Positions 10,633 to 19,228 of a stretch of 64,000 bases of DNA are shown here, piece after piece. The position numbers and the translations under genes were made by a program. The notes beneath the pieces are model-generated. The model did not search any database. It saw only the letters and a list, made by a program, of their open reading frames with translations, and was not told where the DNA came from. This DNA is from Symsagittifera roscoffensis (taxonomy: Eukaryota > Xenacoelomorpha > Acoela > Convolutidae). Where the stretch lies: NCBI RefSeq assembly GCF_963678635.1, contig NC_087065.1, positions 32,675,679 through 32,739,678 of the forward strand, in the 5' to 3' direction. Numbering within the stretch: the first letter of the stretch is position 1; the number at the start of each line of letters is the position of its first letter.

Positions 10633-11234
10633 TTTTAAGATTTCATACTTCACAATCTTGAAACCTCCGTAACATTTTTCATTTCAATTTTTCAAAATAA
10701 CATGCTCACAAGTACGCAATAATTCTAGTTCAAAATAGACCAATAGGATTCATCCAATCCGCCACTTTCTCTAACTCAAACTAAGATCAATTAGACGAAT
10801 AATCTAGAACTCCAGGCACATCTCTAACTATAACTTTACAACCTCCAGGTCAAAAATAAGCAAATCACTCCAACTTGACAGCTAAAATAAATATCACCAT
10901 AATACCGTACCCCTCCCTTATCTAATAACCCAAAGATCAACAATATTTCCCCAACTCAGACCACGAATACCCCCAAAACAAATTTGATAACTTAGCCTAA
11001 AGTAACAAAATGAAGATTTTAATTAGCCTAAAGTATAAAAATCTCACCATACCCCGGATCATTTGACAAACAAAAATAAAGAAAAAGACGACCTCCCAGT
11101 CACCATGAAAATTGCCCCCAACAATTTTTTTACAAAACTCAACCCACTTGTCAAAAAAAATAATAAATAATTCGACCACACTAGAAAATCGCCTCAAACA
11201 GCAAAAAATATTCGACCAAGAGATCATTTCTTAA
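10633..11234 (+). other. Noncoding spacer after Gag-Pol
   Basis: About 600 bases without a credible gene. A 13-base direct repeat (TTAGCCTAAAGTA) occurs near 10991 and 11022. It may hold splice or promoter signals for the downstream ORFs, but none is clear. Confidence 0.5.
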
Positions 11235-11465
11235 ATGCTCTTCTCTCAAACAGTTGCTCAAATACTTATAAATTTTAAACATTTTTTTTCAATACTTGAA
11301 GCCTTTATAATATTTCTTTTTGATATACTTGAATCTTTTCTAATAATCCTAATCATTTTTTGTAACATTTTTTTAATTTTCTACACTATTCTCGAACTAT
11401 TCCTCCAACTTTCCAAAACCCTTGAATATATCCACAGGTACGATTTTAACAACTTGTCTAAATGA
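11235..11465 (+). CDS. Small hydrophobic ORF (76 aa)
   Basis: After about 15 residues almost the whole middle is hydrophobic (runs of F, I, L such as FLIILIIFCNIFLIF), predicting one or two membrane segments. Its stop overlaps the next ATG as ATGA at 11462-11465, an arrangement used for stop-start reinitiation. It could be a viroporin-like or transport protein of the element; no family is recognised. Hydrophobic small ORFs can also arise by chance in AT-rich DNA, so confidence rests mainly on the overlap and position. Confidence 0.5.
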   Translation: MLFSQTVAQILINFKHFFSILEAFIIFLFDILESFLIILIIFCNIFLIFYTILELFLQLSKTLEYIHRYDFNNLSK

Positions 11466-11650
11466 TACGAACAATTTTCAGTAGAACCGATATTTTTTTA
11501 TTGTTTGTAATTTTCATAACATTTTTATCATCCCTCATTTTGACCATCTGTAAATGTATAAAGAAAGCAATCCTCACATTTGCCCTAGCAACAGTCCTTC
11601 TAATTCTTTTTTTGGAAGAATATTATAATAAACACAAAATTTCTCACTAA
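11462..11650 (+). CDS. Small hydrophobic ORF (62 aa)
   Basis: Starts at the ATG sharing ATGA with the preceding ORF. Two hydrophobic segments flank a short Cys/Lys stretch (ICKCIKK), a hairpin-like membrane topology. The decayed element has a matching peptide pattern on the minus strand around 55735-55830 (CKCI followed by a hydrophobic run), so this ORF has survived as a family feature. The function is unknown. It sits directly before the methionine-less ORF and Env. Confidence 0.6.
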   Translation: MIRTIFSRTDIFLLFVIFITFLSSLILTICKCIKKAILTFALATVLLILFLEEYYNKHKISH

Positions 11651-11658
11651 AGTAATAA

Positions 11659-12792
11659 TTCAAAAAACCATCAAAAATTGCTACCCAACAGTCACAGCAT
11701 CAGTCTTCACCGACATCATCCCAAGATAACCAAACACCACCTTCAACTACTCAAAATCCTCAAACGTCTACACGAATTTCTTTTCAAGACAATCCATACA
11801 CTTTTGAAGAACGACATACTCGTTTATCAGAACCACTAGAACCAGTCCAACGACAAGCACCTTTAAGCGAACCAACATATAACCTATACCCAACACTACC
11901 ACAAGAACTAAGTAGAATAAGAAATTCTAGTCAAAGCCAAAATACAGTCGAAATAAATAGACAAATTATACATCCTCGACGAAACAGAAATCTTCAAACT
12001 CCCCGAGTTCATTTTGATATACCTCAATCCCCATCACAAAACACTCCAGAAAACCCCATTGGTATATTACCAGAAACCCCTACGCTTCTTTCACAACGTA
12101 GCACCTCAAGCCTACCATCAGATTACTTAGGTTCAACACCAACATCTGAGCAAATACGTGAAAATCCCTTTAACCCCCCAAACCAGGCATCGCGACTACC
12201 ATATTGGACTACACATTCATTTACACAAGGTGAACCAAATTTAGTCAATGACCCCATAGATATTTCTACGGATACAACAACATCCTCATCACTACCAGAA
12301 ACATTATCACTACCATCAACACCATCAATAAGCCAGTTTTCACCACCACCCTTTAACTTAAACTTTCCAAATAATCTCGACGCCAGATATCGAGAACAAT
12401 CATCAATAAATATTCCTTTAAGACTAGATTGGAATACATTCACAGCACCTCCACCACTATTTGGACAACATCAAGAAAGTAACCGCCTTCATAACTGGGC
12501 ACTTAATAGATTACAATATCGCCAAGATATTCACAACGATATCCGTGATCATAATATTCAAATACTCCAACAAAACAGTTTACAATTAAAGTTTGAAATC
12601 ACAGTTAAGTTAAATAATATTACCCAACATCCCTACCCATTAAATCCACCTAACATAACAGCTCAATCACTACCACCACCTTTTATAACTACTGAAGTAA
12701 TATACAAATACGACAGATATACCAAAAACACAATTGGCTACATTACATTTTATAATCCATACTCAGGATTATCATACACATGTATATTCTAA
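11659..12792 (+). CDS. 377-codon ORF without any ATG, upstream of and overlapping Env
   Basis: The frame is open from just after TAA at 11656-11658 to TAA at 12790-12792, and my translation contains no methionine. It is Pro/Ser/Thr/Gln-rich at the N-terminus (QQSQHQSSPTSSQ) and less biased at the C-terminus. It overlaps the Env ATG by 13 bases. A counterpart survives at 54932-55234 on the minus strand in the decayed copy (TQGEP, LPETLSLPST-like pattern), so it is real coding sequence. Expression must use splicing from an upstream ATG, a non-AUG start, or recoding. Acceptor-like AG sites exist near 11691 and 11703. The function is unknown. Confidence 0.7.
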   Translation, partial: FKKPSKIATQQSQHQSSPTSSQDNQTPPSTTQNPQTSTRISFQDNPYTFEERHTRLSEPLEPVQRQAPLSEPTYNLYPTLPQELSRIRNSSQSQNTVEINRQIIHPRRNRNLQTPRVHFDIPQSPSQNTPENPIGILPETPTLLSQRSTSSLPSDYLGSTPTSEQIRENPFNPPNQASRLPYWTTHSFTQGEPNLVNDPIDISTDTTTSSSLPETLSLPSTPSISQFSPPPFNLNFPNNLDARYREQSSINIPLRLDWNTFTAPPPLFGQHQESNRLHNWALNRLQYRQDIHNDIRDHNIQILQQNSLQLKFEITVKLNNITQHPYPLNPPNITAQSLPPPFITTEVIYKYDRYTKNTIGYITFYNPYSGLSYTCIF

Positions 12793-15398
12793 AATTATTA
12801 ATTTTTCTCCAACTCCCTTTTCTAGTAATCTCAAATCAAAACATAAACCCTTCTCCTCGTACAGGACCACAAGATTTACTAGTAACACATTACGATTGTG
12901 AAGAAAATGAACAAAAAACACTACATAAATATGCAATAAATCAAGTATCACAATGTGAAACAGAACCACAAGCTATAGAAACCACAGATGTAATAGCAAC
13001 ACTCTATTCAAAAGCCCGAGCAACAACAGTTACAGGTTATAAATTCACAGCAACATTTTCCGAAAAGAAAGTACATTGTTCACAAGTCTCGAATGGAAAC
13101 AAAAACCGACTTGACCATGAATCATTCTATCAAAGTAATATAGAACGTCTTTTACATCTCAATCCCGACGATTGTAAAAATGAATTACTAAGACTAAACA
13201 TCACACAAAATAAAAACTCCCAAAGAAAATTAGTTAATTTTCAAGTTTTTTCAGACTCTGTACATCAATCACAACTTGAAAGACACCAAGGACATATAAA
13301 ACTAGACGAAAAATACCCGTATAACGGCGCACACGGACGATTAACCTATGACCTACACGATAAACATTGGATACCACACATTGGTATAAATGACCCATCA
13401 AACTGCAAAGCAGACACAAAAAATAAAGGATACCAAGAAATAATGTTTTTCGATTGGAAAATACAACTCGAAAAAATACAACTAACACGAGATTTATCAG
13501 ATAATACAATGATCTATCAAGGAATCCGATTACCTTGTAAAAATGATCAAGGTTATTGCGACCCTACAACGAGAACACAAGCAACAATTGTTTGGTTCCC
13601 CGAAGATACATGTACAACATTTCAAGTAGCAAAAATACACGCTCGTATGATAAAATTTCACGAAAAATATTTTATACAATCAATTCCATATGAACAAGTC
13701 CATCCATCACGAAAACTAAGTTCTAATTTTAGAAACATAGACAATATAGAAAACAAATTGACACGTTTTCAAATATATCAAGAAACAGAACTTGCATGTA
13801 AATACAGGAATCCACTTCACAGAACACAATACTCTGAAATATTAGTTGAATACGAAAAAGGATTCGACATGACCACTGGAAAAATAAAAATCGACCCATA
13901 TGCCACAGGTCATCCTTTAAACGAAGGAACATCCTATATACCAGTTAATTTTCAAAAAAGCAACGGACAACCTGGTGGACATCTAAAACCTCAGGACACC
14001 AGAAGCACACGCTTACAAGAATTATCACTAATGAACACTACATATTTCGGTAATATCCACTATGATATTCATTTAGATATGAAACTAGATTATACAATTA
14101 GCCGAATTTTTCAAGAAATGTCACTCTCCGAATTAGAAACACTACACCAATTATGCGAATTAGAACGAACACAAATATTACAATCACTTGCACTAGCAGT
14201 ATTAAAAATACCCTATGCAGGATACTTATTATCTGGAAATAGATCAAATTTTTTAGACTATGAAGGAAACATCTTATGGTTTTATACTTGTACTAAAAAA
14301 GTATCACCACTATACGTTTTTGAAGATAAACGATGTTATAAAAGAATCCCTATCTTTTATAAGAATAAAGTACATTTCGTGGATACACTTTCACGAAGAA
14401 CCTATTTCTGGGATACCGCAGTCCCATGTGGATCAGAAAACAGCCACAATGTAGTACAACTAAACCCTGATGAAAATAAATATTATCTTCTCACACCATA
14501 TCCCACATTAATGCAATCACTCAAAAAATTTTCACCAGAAAGCATTCGCGCTATTGCTCGAAACCCAAATATAGACTTACAATCAATAGGAATCTATTCA
14601 AAATCAGATATTCAACATCACATTAGAACACAACAATTCCAAGAATTATTAACACAAATGGACACTATACAAAGACAATCAATAGACCAAAATTTACGCA
14701 AACTTGCAGAAACCGCAGGATTTGCCGATATCTACACGCAAGACTATAGCGGATATTTTAAGGACATTAAAGATTACATATATCTAAACGGTGAAAAATA
14801 CCGTCCCCAAGATATATCACCAATTAACATTTTTAGCTTTGTTACACTCAAAAATGAGATCCTCGATTTTCTAGGATGGCCCTACTACATCTTAGAAAAA
14901 TTGACTATTTTATACGCAATGTTTAACTTTATTGGATTTCTTTTCTCACTTTTAAAAGGAATCTACAACACATGTGCTATACACACACAAGTAAACAGAC
15001 AAGCAAGTGTAGCACGCATACTATTTGCAGGATTTTTTGGAATCTTTTCTACATATATAAACAAAATTCTTTTAGACGCACAAATAAAAGAATATAACAC
15101 AAAAATAACAACACGACAAAATACATACGACGAAGAACATAACAATGTAGACATAACGCCAACGGCACCACAATTACCAGCCCTACCAAATAACCATCCA
15201 CTATCCCTAGTCCCACGAAATTTTCGAAACTTAGCCATCACACATAATCCAAATTTTCGACTCACCACATCACAAAGTCCCATTCAACATATAATGACAC
15301 ACCAGTCACAAGATGATAATACTTATGAACAAATTATTGAACAACCCCATACCACCGCTTTTCAGTCTCAAAATAATCATTTTTTTAGCCCACGATGA
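12780..15398 (+). CDS. env: Envelope-like glycoprotein (872 aa)
   Basis: The N-terminus is a signal peptide (MYILKLLIFLQLPFLVIS, then NQN). The long ectodomain has many cysteines and several N-glycosylation sites. A strong membrane segment lies at about 707-726, a second hydrophobic stretch at about 742-764, then a ~105-aa Pro/Asn/Gln-rich tail. This is the layout of a class I/III-type viral fusion glycoprotein. The Cys-rich core (residues about 460-570, including CELERTQ and later CYKRIP) reminds me of rhabdo/chuvirus-like glycoproteins captured by LTR elements. That origin is a guess from pattern only. The ATG lies inside the preceding ORF and the stop shares ATGA with the next ORF. A decayed counterpart lies at 52171-54661 (minus). 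Confidence 0.82.
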   Translation: MYILKLLIFLQLPFLVISNQNINPSPRTGPQDLLVTHYDCEENEQKTLHKYAINQVSQCETEPQAIETTDVIATLYSKARATTVTGYKFTATFSEKKVHCSQVSNGNKNRLDHESFYQSNIERLLHLNPDDCKNELLRLNITQNKNSQRKLVNFQVFSDSVHQSQLERHQGHIKLDEKYPYNGAHGRLTYDLHDKHWIPHIGINDPSNCKADTKNKGYQEIMFFDWKIQLEKIQLTRDLSDNTMIYQGIRLPCKNDQGYCDPTTRTQATIVWFPEDTCTTFQVAKIHARMIKFHEKYFIQSIPYEQVHPSRKLSSNFRNIDNIENKLTRFQIYQETELACKYRNPLHRTQYSEILVEYEKGFDMTTGKIKIDPYATGHPLNEGTSYIPVNFQKSNGQPGGHLKPQDTRSTRLQELSLMNTTYFGNIHYDIHLDMKLDYTISRIFQEMSLSELETLHQLCELERTQILQSLALAVLKIPYAGYLLSGNRSNFLDYEGNILWFYTCTKKVSPLYVFEDKRCYKRIPIFYKNKVHFVDTLSRRTYFWDTAVPCGSENSHNVVQLNPDENKYYLLTPYPTLMQSLKKFSPESIRAIARNPNIDLQSIGIYSKSDIQHHIRTQQFQELLTQMDTIQRQSIDQNLRKLAETAGFADIYTQDYSGYFKDIKDYIYLNGEKYRPQDISPINIFSFVTLKNEILDFLGWPYYILEKLTILYAMFNFIGFLFSLLKGIYNTCAIHTQVNRQASVARILFAGFFGIFSTYINKILLDAQIKEYNTKITTRQNTYDEEHNNVDITPTAPQLPALPNNHPLSLVPRNFRNLAITHNPNFRLTTSQSPIQHIMTHQSQDDNTYEQIIEQPHTTAFQSQNNHFFSPR

Positions 15399-15940
15399 GC
15401 CGCCAACTTGGATCACTACACCGATCAAATTCCCACCCAACCAATCTTACCTCTCCAATCCCAATAATACCACTTTTTGCTTTTCCGCCACCCGATTTTC
15501 CATCTAGTAATGTAACATCAGGCATGAATTCCGACACTAATTCACACATCTCAGTTTTATACTCCATCTCACAGCTAAATAACCCGAATATTGAAACCCC
15601 CGATGAATTCGCCGACTCAGAACCATCCCCATCCAATAATTTTCATAACTCTTTTAATTTTTCTCAACCCCCTTTTCAACCCATATTATCCAATAACCCT
15701 GACCCAATTACTCCCACACCCTCTTATGCTTCCCAAGTTACCCCAACCTATCCCTCATACCATTCTGACCAATCATCTCATTCTCCAGACACCCCCCGAA
15801 TCTCCCCAGAGCTAGATAATTTTATTACCCTTCAACAACAACCCTACCACCTTTATACCCCAACCATAAATCAAATCTCCTCCACAATAAATTCATCCAA
15901 CCCCCCTACCCCTACACCCTCTTCAACTTATACTGAATAA
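15395..15940 (+). CDS. Unknown Ser/Pro/Thr-rich ORF joined to Env by ATGA (181 aa to a TAA)
   Basis: The ATG at 15395 overlaps the Env stop as ATGA, and the same ATGA junction is kept in the decayed copy (52171-52174). The protein is low-complexity, rich in Pro, Ser, Thr and Asn, without recognisable domains. It ends at TAA 15938-15940, but the same frame stays open for 420 more codons (next entry), and the stop is followed by CTAG. It therefore looks like the N-terminal part of a longer readthrough product, or of a gene with a single nonsense change. Confidence 0.65.
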   Translation: MSRQLGSLHRSNSHPTNLTSPIPIIPLFAFPPPDFPSSNVTSGMNSDTNSHISVLYSISQLNNPNIETPDEFADSEPSPSNNFHNSFNFSQPPFQPILSNNPDPITPTPSYASQVTPTYPSYHSDQSSHSPDTPRISPELDNFITLQQQPYHLYTPTINQISSTINSSNPPTPTPSSTYTE

Positions 15941-17200
15941 CTAGCACCATCATCCACATCAACTGAATCTTCACTCAACACTAATAGAGCTTACCGCACT
16001 TTTAAAAGAAAGTTCCCCAACCATCCTTTCCCAGCAAAACCAGGAACAGCCCGTGAATACATCAACCACCCCAAGCATACTAACACAAAAGAATTTTTAG
16101 CCATCACCTTACCCTCATTCCCACAATACACCTTAAACACCCCCCACGACACTAACGAAACACGCAACTTCGTAGATGAATACGTTTTAATGCCTACTCT
16201 CTCTTGGACCTCATATTATCATTTCACTAACCCTCTTTGCTTACCTTTATCTAACACTCACATCGATATAGAGCGAAATACGGACATACTATATCGACTC
16301 ACTACACCACTAACACCTAGACAATTTACTTACGTTGGATATAAAAAATCACTAAAAACACACACTGCACCTAGAGCTAACGAATATACACTCGAATACT
16401 ATGATCACAACATCATCAGAGCTAACCAAGATCAATTCTTAGACGACGATCGCTTCGCTAATCCACAAATTACCGAGAAATTTTTCATCAAGACACCATA
16501 TACATTCACACTAAACATCTTCGACCGAAAGTTTGATCACATTATTTCAGAAGCACTAACAGACACACAAGCATACGAAAGTTTTAAAGAACGCTTCCAA
16601 ATATTTTCACTAACCTTTCATTTCCTTGCACCACACGAAAGAGATTTACACTGCTCACACGATATTATGTTGCGCACTAAACAAACCCACACATATAGTT
16701 ATTATCGTTTCATCCAAAATCACTTTGACCTACACACACCCTCTAGACAACCACACCATCGTTTTCAATTCATTAATTCCAAATACACTTCACCATTTTT
16801 CCTAAATTTCACATATTGTATTAAAGACACTAACCTCCATGGTATTCTTCGTAATTATGACCCCATAACCCAAATGTACATCTTCTGTCCCATTACCAAG
16901 ACCTTCAACGCCGAAGAATCCCGACCCTTCCTTATCCCGCACGAGTTTGTACAACCCATAGAAATCCCAATTTTAGAATTCATCCACAACACTAAATTCA
17001 ATCACAAATTATATAACTTAATCCAAAACACACCTTATGAGTTTGCAGTTGGCACTGAAGAACTAACCACTATCAAGGCACTTCAATTGCTTTGGCCACT
17101 GCTTCAAACTAAAAATATCATCCGCATCTTAGCTAAACTACTAACAACTTCAGAACTAATTCACGACATCTTCCCCCACGGTTTTTTCCCCGACGACTAA
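15941..17200 (+). CDS. In-frame continuation after the TAA; unknown protein (C-terminal 420 codons)
   Basis: Open from the codon after TAA to TAA 17198-17200, in the frame of the ORF at 15395. The first internal ATG is 16190, giving 336 aa if used alone. The 83 codons before that ATG look like normal coding sequence (RAYRTFKRKF), which argues that readthrough, splicing or an ancestral sense codon joins the halves. The C-terminal part is globular-looking, rich in Phe, Tyr and His, with no signal peptide and no domain I recognise. A counterpart is detectable at 50485-51700 (minus), for example the stretch matching ITEKFFIK and the pattern around LLWP. Confidence 0.7.
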   Translation, partial: LAPSSTSTESSLNTNRAYRTFKRKFPNHPFPAKPGTAREYINHPKHTNTKEFLAITLPSFPQYTLNTPHDTNETRNFVDEYVLMPTLSWTSYYHFTNPLCLPLSNTHIDIERNTDILYRLTTPLTPRQFTYVGYKKSLKTHTAPRANEYTLEYYDHNIIRANQDQFLDDDRFANPQITEKFFIKTPYTFTLNIFDRKFDHIISEALTDTQAYESFKERFQIFSLTFHFLAPHERDLHCSHDIMLRTKQTHTYSYYRFIQNHFDLHTPSRQPHHRFQFINSKYTSPFFLNFTYCIKDTNLHGILRNYDPITQMYIFCPITKTFNAEESRPFLIPHEFVQPIEIPILEFIHNTKFNHKLYNLIQNTPYEFAVGTEELTTIKALQLLWPLLQTKNIIRILAKLLTTSELIHDIFPHGFFPDD

Positions 17201-17203
17201 CAG

Positions 17204-17282
17204 GTAAGTATGAATTAAATGAATATTACTAACTAATTAAAATATTAAAAAACTCACCATACTTTATTCATGTTTTCTTTAG
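17204..17282 (+). other. Probable 79-bp intron in the element's 3' region
   Basis: Near-consensus donor CAG|GTAAGTATG immediately after the stop codon (TAA, then CAG), a TACTAAC branch-point match at 17227-17233, and a pyrimidine-rich acceptor TGTTTTCTTTAG ending at 17282. In the decayed copy a GTAAG-like site persists at the equivalent place (near 50470, minus). An intron in a retroelement must be retained in genomic RNA, so splicing would mark subgenomic mRNA. Confidence 0.6.
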
Positions 17283-18820
17283 ATTTTTAGCCTTCATCCG
17301 ACGATCACCTACAAAAACCACAAAAGACAAATAAAAATCGCAAATTTCATCAAACAGATTTCAAAAATTCTATTAATCTCTTACACTTATAAATTTATAA
17401 ATTTAATACCAATGCAGTAAATTCATTTCTAAAATTTTCCCCCACAAGCAGTAAATCTAATTATGATGAAAATTTGTATCTTAATATTCCCCCATGACTA
17501 GCAGTAAATTTCTAAATTCTATGTAGTAAATTAAATAAATGCAAATGCAGTACTAACCTTTTGATATTTTCATTCATTCGCACAGAAATTCTATCCACAC
17601 TCGCACAGCTCGCCCACGAAGAATTGTTTAAAATAATGAATTTCAGTTTCAAGTTTTCACACTCAACAACTCTAACATATAATAACATGTTTCAAACTTT
17701 CCTTTAGCCCGGTTGGAAAGGAATCATATACTAAACAAAACTAACCAACGCAGCTTACTAAATACCACAAATCATAGAATAACAGCATGACTTAGAAAAA
17801 GAAACCAACGGTACCCAAACCGGATTAACCCAGTTTAAAACTGGATAATTTATTCTTTTGAAGACTATTATAAAGTCTAAGAAAGAAATAATAAAACACA
17901 AAAAAGTCGAAAGACAAACCCATACCACAAACAATTTGATTTTTGAAAAAAGGACACAACCAACAAAACATAAGTAAGACCACAACAAACTCAACATAAA
18001 ACGTTGTCACATAACAGGACCCCTCACAAAAACCGCATGAAATCATACTCCCACTCCTGGCCTAACCCACCAGGAAGGACGTCCTGAGCATGCTCTATAG
18101 CCGGCCTAACCCACCGCGCTACATCCACGCTTTGTGACCACACCACTATTTTTAATAAGAGCTACTCAAGTGTGAGTAACTCTTCAAAATAACCGAACTA
18201 AAACAAAAAGCTTTTGTGAAAACAACTAACTAAAATCATTATTAAAAAATATTAAACTAATAAAAGTTTTAAAAAAATGTAAAATCACATGATGCAATAT
18301 ATAGATCAGAATACAACACCAAGGACGAACATCAAAAGACAAGACGACCCCACTACACTCGAGAGAGAATGACCAACTACAATCGATATGCCGCTCACAA
18401 TCACAACTCAAAGGATTTAGAGTACGACTTGACCTCGCAGAAAAGGACTTCATTGAACTAGACCAATGACCACCTCGATGTTCAAGTATACGTACAGATC
18501 CGAGTAACCAGGCATCCCCTCCACGCACAATCTCCACGCCATTCCCAAACTAGATCATACACAAAAGAAGTTCTCCACGCAGAACAGAAAAACCTGACAT
18601 AGCAAACCATTCTGAAATCAGATTTGAGTTTGTTGCAAAGACGTAGTCGTTGTCACTAGAAGACACAACGTCTTATGTCTCTAACTCCAGCTTCCTGGAA
18701 CTTCCCTAACAAAAGAGGAAACGGAAGAAAATTATGATGTTCGCCAAAAACAAACGTCCATCATCCATCCTTCGAATTGCAGAAGAACTATTCTAAAAAA
18801 CTCTGTAAAACCCGGATGGG
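17283..18820 (+). other. 3' noncoding region of the element
   Basis: About 1.5 kb without a supported ORF. GCAGTAAAT-like motifs recur four times between 17410 and 17545. A stretch around 17710-17900 is conserved in the decayed copy (49900-50080, minus). A purine-rich stretch (AAAAGAGGAAACGGAAGAAAA) lies near 18710, and a short GGATGGG directly abuts the LTR at 18814-18820 as the possible polypurine primer. Confidence 0.5.
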
Positions 18821-19228
18821 TGGAACCTGATCTAAACTACATTTTATGATTGGATAAATTAAATGTTTTACCAATGTAAAGTATTTAATATTAACCAATC
18901 ATGATCCATCTAACTAACAACCCACTTATTTGTAAGTGCTGAAGTTACTTGTAATTTCAGCACCAGAGAGATTTGAATTTAACTTAGAAATTAGTTGGAC
19001 TCTCCCGAGCACTTCAGCAGCCGCAATAAACCAGTATACCCTAGATCTATTGAGCCTAGCAGAGACTAGTTAAACAACCTGAGACTAGATAGTATAAGAG
19101 TAAGATTAGGATCGGTATTAGACTAAGAAGTTGCACGAATCTATCCGGCCGAAAATAAGATAGCGTGACGAGCAGACGGTGTACCCTATCCGAAATTACT
19201 CTATGAGTTACACTTCGGTCCTAACTCA
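18821..19228 (+). repeat. 3' LTR (408 bp)
   Basis: Appears identical to 304-711 when read base by base, including AATAAA at 19025-19030. The LTR polyadenylation signal is in the sense direction of CLIP1. Confidence 0.93.

Larger units (their letters stand above)
304..19228 (+). mobile_element. Giant env-containing Ty3/gypsy-type LTR retroelement with accessory genes
   Basis: Bounded by two 408-bp direct repeats, TG...CA, that look identical by eye, which implies recent insertion. All Pol catalytic motifs are present in one long ORF in the order protease, RT, RNase H, integrase, which is the Ty3/gypsy and retrovirus order. At 18.9 kb it is several times longer than ordinary Ty3 elements, because of a long leader, two ORFs ahead of Gag-Pol, and about 6.5 kb of ORFs after it. 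The coding strand is strikingly A/C-rich and G-poor, unlike the CLIP1 exons around it. It lies in sense orientation inside a CLIP1 intron. No matching 4-6-bp target duplication is visible: left flank ends TTGG, right flank starts TTAC. A decayed relative occupies 49868-64000 on the other strand. Confidence 0.93.

Noticed and set aside
15938-15940. Reassigned genetic code with TAA as Gln
   Set aside because: TAA terminates CLIP1, ORF2, Gag-Pol and other ORFs here in sensible places, so readthrough or a nonsense change is more likely.
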